The position numbers and the translations under genes were made by a program. Under the pieces are notes generated by a model, which was not told the DNA's origin, made no database searches, and saw only the letters and a program-made list of their open reading frames with translations. Below, one piece after another: positions 57,347-64,000 of a stretch of 64,000 bases of DNA (position 1 is its first letter; the number at the start of each line of letters is the position of its first letter). The stretch comes from Craspedostauros australis (lineage: Eukaryota; Bacillariophyta; Bacillariophyceae; Mastogloiales; Achnanthaceae), in contig JAMXDE010000003.1 in the NCBI GenBank assembly GCA_026770025.1, forward strand, positions 2,418,001 to 2,482,000, in the 5' to 3' direction.

Positions 57347-59029
57347 GCTAATTTTTAGACTGCTTTAGGGACTCAGCCTTTGACAGCCGACTACATCGAT
57401 CCAATTTAACCCTTTGCTGTTCTTTGTTTCAGCAACTTTGTTCCGATTTTGAATTGTTTAGTCTCTTTTTCAGGTGTTCGGATGAGGCCATCCAACAGTC
57501 CATCCACGATAGCACTAGTTGTAGAATGTTGGGGGAAGCGGTGAATGCACTTTTACATGCATTCAACCATGTGCTCGGACGATCCGTCATCGACGTCACG
57601 AAATTGGATACTTCGTCATGAAACACCAATGATATCACGATGCGCAACATCATCAGGTCTGCTTCGTCGTGGCGAAGTGGTTGAGCGGGGTTGGTACTCC
57701 TCGAGTGTTTTATGTTGTGCTCCTTTTGGACAGTCACTACAATTCTTGGTAAATCTCCACATCCCCCAATATGTGAGGCTGGTTGAGAGTGGCAAACTCG
57801 ACACACCAACATGGAAGTGGAGCCACACCAAAAAAACATCCACAATGGCCGTCGAACGGTATGCTTGGCGCCGCAACAACCAGCCGGCCAATTCAAGATT
57901 CAAGCATATCGCCGTCACCGCCATGTAACCTTTGGTGGGTGGACGAGCGGAGGCGGGAAGAGGGGTTGATTTGGGGCCGTCGTAGGCCCCAGAAATACGA
58001 TCACAATTTGGCTCCAAATCGGCTGGTTGGTTTTGGCCTGTGTGTGGCACACACAGGCCATATCAGCGCCTATGGATGCACAAGATGCCTCAAGGAGGCC
58101 AAGACAAAGGCACCCTCGAAGTTTGAGGCTTGCGGAGCACCGGGAAGGTGTCCGCGCGGAGGCAAAGGTGGTCTTGAGGAGTTTTGGTTGGGGCTCGCGT
58201 GGCACTGGTCGCGTGGCTTTGGCGGTGAGGGGCGATGGGACGACGCCCCTCAATCGCCAAGCCACCCATACAAGGTGCGTGCGACATCAATTGAAGATGC
58301 ACGTCGTGAAGTGTGCGCCATGGATATGGTCTACAAGAGGCTGCAGCTGACCATATCTGCAGAATGGTCGTTGTTGGTGGGAGCAGAAAATGCACCACCA
58401 CATCATCATATGGAGGTGTACCACGTCGGCCATGCACTCCCAGCCCATTCTGGATGCATCTGCGTGTCGCCATGGAGTGTGGGAATGCACGAGGAGCGCT
58501 TGGAGGGGCTGAAAGGGTCATATGGATGAGGTATGGATCCGTATCCATACCGCATCCGGATTGACAACGTTTTTTGGCAATTGCTCTGTTTCAGTGTGTG
58601 GCTGCATTGCTGCATGCAGAGCCAATGTCTGTGGCCAGCCTTCATGGAGTGGATAGCTGGGGGGTATTCAGAGCGAATGGTATGCACAGTTTGCTGAAAT
58701 ACAAGGATGATGATAATGATCATGTGTGCTCATTGGAGGGCAACATTGTGGCATCAGCATTTTTTTCCGAATCCACCACACAAAACACAGCAAACCAACA
58801 TGACTTCCAAAATATTTTCTATACTCATTTAACTTCAATATTCTGATAAACCGATAATCATGCGTATTAATGCAATGTTTAGATTTAATTGTAAGCGATG
58901 TGTTGTTGAGATATGGCATGACAAGCAGATATTGGATGTGTTTTTGGATGGCCTCTAGACTCGTTGTAGTAGCATGGTCTGCCACCCACAAAACTCCACA
59001 ACTCGTGTTATCGCGGCGATGCACATCCA
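57347..59029. other. Non-coding left interior of the Sola-like element
   Basis: About 1.7 kb downstream of the transposase stop. A 248-codon plus-strand frame (57783-58529) has odd composition and no domain. Two perfect hairpins are present: 13 bp arms around TGGCCTGTGTGTG (58034-58060) and 9 bp arms around GGTATGGAT (58532-58553). It could hold a smaller nested non-autonomous element. Confidence 0.5.
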
Positions 59030-62000
59030 TCACAAAATTTCCGTCCCATCATCCAACACAGCCTCACTTTCTGTGTTGGCCTTGATTGTGTCAGCATCAC
59101 ACCACATCTGATGATCCAGCTCCTCTTCTTCTCTCTGCAACTCCTCTTCTCTCTGCTCCTCCTCTGTTGCAGCTGGCGCATTGTGGGTCGCCACGATTAC
59201 AGATGCTGTTGCTGTGCTTGTTGGGTTGGTGTTGGTGTTGGTTTCCGCCTTGATGAGAGAGGCCTCCTTCTTGTCCTTGCGTTGTTTGGCGTTGTACGCT
59301 GCAGACAGCGACGCTTTCACGCGCATGGGATTTGCGTGCAGTTGTACGTACCAGTCAGTTTTGGTCCTGTTGTCGTCCATCAATTGTTCGTGTGCTTCGT
59401 GTTCGGATGGTCTGTTTTTTGGGTCCTTCGCGGACGCTTCACTGATGTCCTTCAACTTGTCCGCGATGTAGTCTGGTAGTTCCGCTGGTTTGCGTGTTGT
59501 TTTGCTCGCCCAGCCTTGTACTGCGAGTGGTGGGTGTTCTGTTTCCGCGGTCTGGTCTTGTAGCACTGTGGTGTGATCGGATGGTAGATGTTGTTGTCCG
59601 TCTGCGATGGCTTTACCGAACGCCAGCCCCTTGCTCTCCACCGCTGTGCGCCCGAGTTTTCGCGTCTTGTCCGTCTTCCTGAACGATTCGGACGTTATCG
59701 GCAGCTTGTCGGACGTGAACGTTCTGTCCTCGAGGACACCCATCTCGTTGACAATCCAGCCATCCCATTCGGTGCTCTTGACCACGACGTCTTCCGTGAT
59801 ACCAGATGCAGCCACCAACCGCGCCTGGTCATCGTCATACTTCACCTCGTGAGTTTGACGTACCTGTTGTCCGTTCGCGCGGAATCGTCGTTTTGGTGCG
59901 CCTGGAAGCGTGGTGATGTTGCCTTGGAGGGATGACGCGTTGACCAGTACCGTGGTGGTACCCGCGATGTTACCAGCTTTCAGCGCAAGGAAGAGTTGGA
60001 ACGGGGTCTTGATGTTGCGTCCACTTTGCACGTATTTTCGCAGTACACGGGTGATGTACGCGAAGTGGGTGTCCAGCATGCTCTTACCAGTTTGGGCCTC
60101 TGTGTAGATCCATGCGATGATTTTGGCCGCCTTTCGTGTCGCAAGGTTCTTGTTGAGTACCGATGTGATGAGCGCGATGTGCTCATGACTGGCGAAACAA
60201 CACGCGTTATCGCTCTGGAAGATGATTTCAGTCACGGATGGGTGAATGTCTTTGACCGTTTTTTGCAGGATGTCAAGTAGTCCACCAACTTGAAGTGTGT
60301 CTTGTGTCGGTCTTCCGCCGACCACAATGTCAATGAATCGATAAGTAAAAATGTCGTTGCGACACGTGATGACCATCGCCCCAAGCAGTGACATTCCCTT
60401 CTTCCCCCAATATTCTTGTTGGGCTTCGCTTTGGCCTGTCGGTAGATTTTTTTGCTTATGGTCGAGTACCACATAGGCTCTTTCAGGCTTATCATTGAGT
60501 TCGGATTGATAAAAGGCGATTTGTCGGAATTGCACTTTGGCACGCACTTTGTGAGCCATGTAGTTAACAATTTCGTTGGCGAATCCCGGCGCCGCCGCAA
60601 GCATTGATTGCAATTCGTCCGTGTGTTCTGCGAGTTCGTTGTCCTTAAGCATTTCGACGAATGGGACAAAACGATCATTCACAAATCGCATTGCTGATCC
60701 ACAACGGTTGCATACTTTACGTGGTTGTTCGGTCGTGGTGGTGGGAGAAGTGTCATTTGTGACGGTTGGCGTGTCGCTTTTGAGAGTGTTCTTCTTGCGC
60801 TTGTGCTTGTTGGTGCGTGGTTTGCGTTGATTGGAGGATGTGGTTGTTGCCTTCTTCTTCTCCTTTCCGGTGATGAGTGCGAACGCAGCCGAATGCATGG
60901 GGTCATCACACTGAAGCTGCATGTGCGACGCGGTGAATTCCCATTTGAGGAACACAACAAGCAGCTCGAGCGCATGCAAGAGGGAATCGGCTGTGCGCAC
61001 ATGTGGAGAGATGACGTCATCTGGCTCGTCGTTGTCGCTGTCGCTGTCGCTCTCGTCATTGGCATCGTTTTGTTCCTCCCCGTCTGTTTCATACTTAGCC
61101 TTCAGTAGGTCTACTAGGCGCGAAATTGCCTGTTTGAGTTTCTCCGTCGCCATCCAGAAGTAACTCTCGAAGGAAGAGAGGCCCGTCTTGATCTTGCTTT
61201 TGCGTGTTAGTAGGTGGGTCATGGTGGTGAAAGCGGGCATTCCCACTGGGCGGTTGGTCGTAGACGAGTACATGTCGAATAGTTGTTCGATAGTCGTGCT
61301 TCCTCGATCGAACACCGGAACATTTTCAAAATTGACACCGCCATACTGTACTGTGTGACTCAAACCTGCCTTGTATGTTGCAGTGGTCATGAGGAAAGAC
61401 GTCACACCAGACAGGTCACAGGCAGGCACACGATACTGGAGAACTCTTGACGGGATGATTTTGCCGCGGCTGAACATTTCAAAAGCATGTCGCAAGGTTG
61501 TTAGTTGACTCCGGGTCATAGTAGCGCGTGCAGGCTTGACACGAATACGTTGGTCCTCTGGAAGAGTCTCCACATGACGAGACAGGATTGCAGAGCTGTT
61601 AGTGAATGTCGTAGACGCAGCAAGCACAGCCCTGGATGCGTTAGCCAGTGTCTTTTCCCCCCTCACACAGAGGGTGTATAGATTCGGACCGAGTGTAGTT
61701 GGTGGAAGGTCCACGCGAGCACGGACAAACGCCACCACCTGTTGCATCTGGCGAGTTGGCAATGCCTCACAAGGGAGCAAGACACCCCAGAGTGCAGTAA
61801 CCACAGTAACCCATACGCGTGTCACGTCCCACCATGTTTGCCTGTCACGCTGGCCACCAAGCACGAATCCCGTGGGAGGCATGGAATTAAACACGTCCAT
61901 GTCGATGTCATCGGTGAGCTCCTCCATCACGCGGATCACAGCATCACGCCTCCAGCTCCCCTCCTCTGATGTATCACCCTCGAACTTGCCGCCCCTCCTG

Positions 62001-62557
62001 CCCCTGCTGGCGCGCATCTGTTCCTCCTTGTCGTCCATGTAGGTGCTGTCACTGTCATGGGAGGGATCCGCGTAGCCTCCAGTAACAACAGCATTGCAGC
62101 GACGAGGGAGCCTCGCTGGTGGGGCAGGCTCGACAGGTGGTGCAACGTCGGCCACAGCAGGCGGGGGTGGCGCGTTCACGACAACGCTCACCGAAGTCCC
62201 ATCGCCAACACCTCGTCCCTCGGATCGCACCCTGACGTTGGAGTTGTCGTAGGCGCCTCCGTTGTTGTCGAGGATGTGAACGTACACATGTAGCTCGCGA
62301 GCGTGCGCATGCGTACCGTTCGGGACGAGGCTGCCATCCGCTGCAAGTATTGGCTTCACATCGATCACTTGCGTGATGGTGCTTGGCTTCCTCAACACAG
62401 CGGATGGCTTGTCAGGCAACAGTTGCTCGACAGTAGGCAGCAAGTTCCCCTTCGAATCGAAAGGAGGAGCAGACATGGGGTCGACAGAACGCAGTTTCTT
62501 ACTGGGGGAGGGGTTAGCATCCTTGGAGTGGGCCTTGGCAGTGGTAGAGGTAGACAT
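59030..62557 (-). CDS. Sola-like DDD transposase, about 1175 aa
   Basis: I take the ATG at 62557 (MSTSTTAKAHSKDANPSPSK); the frame is open to 62683 but the extra part overlaps a triplet repeat. No intron is needed. The N-terminal 450 residues are of unknown fold, with acidic tracts near residue 500. A Cys pair (VCNRCGSAMRF) suggests a zinc-binding ribbon just before the core. The core shows VVLDHKQKN (Asp near 699) followed by QSEAQQEYWGKKGMSLLGAM, IIFQSDNACCFASHEH (Asp near 783) and TEAQTGKSMLDTHF (Asp near 829). This D-D-D pattern with the QSE..Q..W and GKxxxD blocks resembles Sola transposases. The C-terminus is charged and ends in a Glu-rich coil (EEEQREEELQREEEELDHQM). Superfamily assignment is by motif memory and needs a profile search; that it is the transposase of the surrounding inverted-repeat element is firm. 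Confidence 0.75.
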   Translation of the reverse strand: MSTSTTAKAHSKDANPSPSKKLRSVDPMSAPPFDSKGNLLPTVEQLLPDKPSAVLRKPSTITQVIDVKPILAADGSLVPNGTHAHARELHVYVHILDNNGGAYDNSNVRVRSEGRGVGDGTSVSVVVNAPPPPAVADVAPPVEPAPPARLPRRCNAVVTGGYADPSHDSDSTYMDDKEEQMRASRGRRGGKFEGDTSEEGSWRRDAVIRVMEELTDDIDMDVFNSMPPTGFVLGGQRDRQTWWDVTRVWVTVVTALWGVLLPCEALPTRQMQQVVAFVRARVDLPPTTLGPNLYTLCVRGEKTLANASRAVLAASTTFTNSSAILSRHVETLPEDQRIRVKPARATMTRSQLTTLRHAFEMFSRGKIIPSRVLQYRVPACDLSGVTSFLMTTATYKAGLSHTVQYGGVNFENVPVFDRGSTTIEQLFDMYSSTTNRPVGMPAFTTMTHLLTRKSKIKTGLSSFESYFWMATEKLKQAISRLVDLLKAKYETDGEEQNDANDESDSDSDNDEPDDVISPHVRTADSLLHALELLVVFLKWEFTASHMQLQCDDPMHSAAFALITGKEKKKATTTSSNQRKPRTNKHKRKKNTLKSDTPTVTNDTSPTTTTEQPRKVCNRCGSAMRFVNDRFVPFVEMLKDNELAEHTDELQSMLAAAPGFANEIVNYMAHKVRAKVQFRQIAFYQSELNDKPERAYVVLDHKQKNLPTGQSEAQQEYWGKKGMSLLGAMVITCRNDIFTYRFIDIVVGGRPTQDTLQVGGLLDILQKTVKDIHPSVTEIIFQSDNACCFASHEHIALITSVLNKNLATRKAAKIIAWIYTEAQTGKSMLDTHFAYITRVLRKYVQSGRNIKTPFQLFLALKAGNIAGTTTVLVNASSLQGNITTLPGAPKRRFRANGQQVRQTHEVKYDDDQARLVAASGITEDVVVKSTEWDGWIVNEMGVLEDRTFTSDKLPITSESFRKTDKTRKLGRTAVESKGLAFGKAIADGQQHLPSDHTTVLQDQTAETEHPPLAVQGWASKTTRKPAELPDYIADKLKDISEASAKDPKNRPSEHEAHEQLMDDNRTKTDWYVQLHANPMRVKASLSAAYNAKQRKDKKEASLIKAETNTNTNPTSTATASVIVATHNAPAATEEEQREEELQREEEELDHQMWCDADTIKANTESEAVLDDGTEIL

Positions 62558-63082
62558 GGTGATGTTGTTGCTGTAGAGTATAGTTGTTGGCTGGTTGAAT
62601 GTGATGAACTGCACTGGTCTGAGACGAAGTGAGGAAGGAGAGCACAGGAGGACAGGTCGACCATTCGTTGACAAGAACAACAACTACTACTACTGCTACT
62701 GCAACAACAGCAACAACAACAAATACTACTACTATGATGAGAATGTGCATGGAGCAAAAGGGCGAGTGCGCATGGCATTGGCGAGGAAAGTTGTGAAATA
62801 GAGCGAAAGTGTGGCGATGATGTGTGAATTGTGAGGGGGTGTCGATGATGTTGGATGTGTGATGTGTTTTGTGTGATGTGTTTTGTGTGATGTGTTTTGT
62901 GACGAGCAAAATGTGAGATCATGTGCCACATACTAACGTGTATTTAACGCGTACCAACCGAACGACATCTTCGACGTTGTATTCATGACTGAGTACCATA
63001 CGATAAATACCCCAGAACATCAAAGAACCTTCTGAGAAACAAGCAGCAGTTTCATGTTGTTCGACTCATACGACTCAAAAAT
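62558..63082 (-). promoter_or_regulatory. Transposase promoter and subterminal region of the Sola-like element
   Basis: Contains an ACT/AAC triplet repeat (about 62679-62736) and three perfect tandem 14 bp units GTGTGATGTGTTTT (62857-62898). The latter could be subterminal transposase-binding repeats. Confidence 0.55.
62857..62898. repeat. Three tandem 14 bp units in the subterminal region
   Basis: Unit GTGTGATGTGTTTT repeated three times exactly, about 185 bp inside the right inverted repeat. Confidence 0.9.
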
Positions 63083-63249
63083 ACCTTGATGGGCTCATAA
63101 AACTTAAAATAAGGTCTAACCGGAAAGTGATTTGAATCAGTATTTGGTTTTAGAATATGGGGATTATGAATATGTGATTTGTTTGGATATCCGAGAAAAA
63201 CGGTGTTGAGTCCCAGGACAAAGTGCAGGTCGACTCACTCGGGGGGCTC
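63083..63249 (-). repeat. Right terminal inverted repeat of the Sola-like element
   Basis: Reverse complement of the left repeat. Its outer end read on the minus strand is GAG CCC CCC GAG TGA, which supplies a stop in one frame entering from the flank. Confidence 0.95.
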
Positions 63250-63875
63250 ATATTCTCGCGTCTTGGGTTTAGCACCAGGCTCTGCTGCACCATACTCGCC
63301 ATTCTCGTCGTACTCTTGGACACGAGGGGCATTCCACGTATCGTCATCACAGCTCTGTCTCGCTCCCCAGTGCTGCGAACTCGCAGGTAATCTTCGCTCC
63401 CTTCATCGGTGATTCTTTGGTTTCCTCTGTTGTCTGCGAGCCCAAACCAAGGACAAATAGTAATGACCCGCAAGATTGACGTTCAACAACTCTCGACCAA
63501 CAGAGAGAGGCAGAGAGATACGCACACAAGGAACCGAACCGAAGCGAAGCGAAGGGATCACAGGGGCCCTTGGCTCACAAAATCACGCGGTAGCCCACAC
63601 CACCAATCTTGTCGCCACATTCCGACACGGAGAACAGCACCAATCTGCGGAACCACGGCACAATAGGCGCCTTGGCATAAATACAAGTACTCCATTGTAC
63701 GATCAGCCGCATCACCGGTCCGATTGACGATTTGGTCCGCGTCCACAACCTCAATTTCCGACCGTCTGATCGACCTTGGTTCTTGTTGCCAAATAGCAGT
63801 TTGCTCTGGTGGCAGCGCCTTCACCGTCTCGAAGGTCCGTCTACGTATCGAATCGTATCGTATCGCGCTCCGCAT
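63237..63875 (-). pseudogene. Candidate 3' part of a host gene interrupted by the Sola-like insertion
   Basis: Tentative. Two minus-strand blocks may be exons: 63875-63579 (includes TFETVKALPPEQTAIWQQEP and TGDAADRTMEYLYLCQGAY) and 63372 to the insertion (includes DTWNAPRVQEYDENGEYGAA and PGAKPKTREY). The intron would be 63578-63373, starting GTGAGC and ending TTCGCAG in phase 0. The frame then enters the inverted repeat and stops within five codons (EPPE then TGA at about 63239-63237). Without the insertion it would run on past the ATAT target for a dozen codons (HTEVNRAYAAVG) to a TGA at 57139-57137. I do not recognise the protein. Another frame at 63529-63347 also looks protein-like, so the structure is uncertain and the region could be non-coding. 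Confidence 0.3.
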
Positions 63876-64000
63876 ACCCGCACACCTATCTGCTATAGCG
63901 ACAACGGCACCATCACTGTGCGGATAGTCGCGATCGTACCCAAAGAATCAAAGGCAAGGCATCGCAGTACTGCAGCAACGACCGACGAGGCGACGAAGAA

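Larger units (their letters stand above)
57176..63253 (-). mobile_element. Complete Sola-like DNA transposon with 167 bp inverted repeats
   Basis: Inverted repeats at 57180-57346 and 63083-63249 begin GAGCCCCCCGAGTGAGTCG and differ at about four positions by eye. ATAT flanks both ends (57176-57179 and 63250-63253), consistent with a 4 bp target duplication, although ATAT is palindromic and a 2 bp TA duplication cannot be excluded. The element is about 6.07 kb and encodes one large transposase on the minus strand. A 4 bp duplication together with a DDD transposase fits the Sola superfamily. Confidence 0.88.

Noticed and set aside
57783-58529. 248-codon plus-strand frame in the Sola-like element
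   Set aside because: No domain or homology is visible and the region is hairpin-rich; kept only as a question in the findings.
62857-62898. Possible CRISPR-like repeat array
   Set aside because: Units are directly abutting 14-mers without spacers in a eukaryotic transposon; no CRISPR array exists in the window.

Overview
This 64 kb window is nuclear DNA from a photosynthetic stramenopile, most probably a diatom. The evidence is short spliceosomal introns (about 90-345 bp, GT..AG, donors mostly GTAAGT, GTACGT or GTGAGT), a diatom-type DUF6824 protein (CGRG motif), a helicase-associated (HA) repeat protein, a membrane RING protein of the kind found in diatoms, and Ty1/copia elements resembling the diatom CoDi group. 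There is no operon structure, ribosome binding site or prokaryotic signal. Species cannot be named from sequence alone.

Layout. 1-21318: seven host genes: DUF6824 protein (+), membrane RING-H2 protein (+), a fused FGGY sugar kinase / ribulose-phosphate 3-epimerase (+), a 105-residue probable mitochondrial membrane protein (+), a four-exon 1136-residue alpha/beta hydrolase (+), and a START-like protein (-), convergent with the hydrolase. 21319-36376: a nest of two copia-type LTR retrotransposons, both on the minus strand. The outer element (LTRs 21323-21491 and 36203-36371, TSD ACAAC or ACAA) has separate gag and pol ORFs in one frame divided by a single TGA. The inner element (LTRs 27246-27946 and 35037-35737, TSD TTCCG) has one 1819-residue gag-pol ORF and lies in the 5' leader of the outer one. 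By eye each LTR pair is identical, so both insertions look recent. 37942-39366: a two-repeat HA-domain protein (-). 40294-45393: a 177 bp TG microsatellite, a three-exon unknown gene (-) and a divergent PIF/Harbinger-like transposase (+). 45394-50055: a long stretch with no convincing gene. 50056-53618: ribosomal stalk protein P0 (+) and a membrane prolyl 4-hydroxylase-like dioxygenase (-), convergent. 57176-63253: a complete DNA transposon with 167 bp terminal inverted repeats, an ATAT target duplication and a 1175-residue Sola-like DDD transposase (-). It may interrupt the 3' end of a host gene on the minus strand (63250-63875).

How the parts relate. The host genes are unrelated housekeeping or signalling functions. 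The two catalytic halves of the kinase-epimerase fusion could act in sequence: ketopentose to ketopentose 5-phosphate, then C3 epimerisation into the pentose phosphate / Calvin pathway. About one third of the window is transposable elements, and all four element types carry intact-looking catalytic ORFs. The most notable points are the kinase-epimerase fusion, the in-frame TGA between gag and pol, the probable half-tRNA(Asn) primer site of the inner element, and the Sola-like insertion whose inverted repeat supplies a stop codon to a possible host reading frame. Intron boundaries were placed by eye from splice signals and frame continuity and have not been tested against transcripts.
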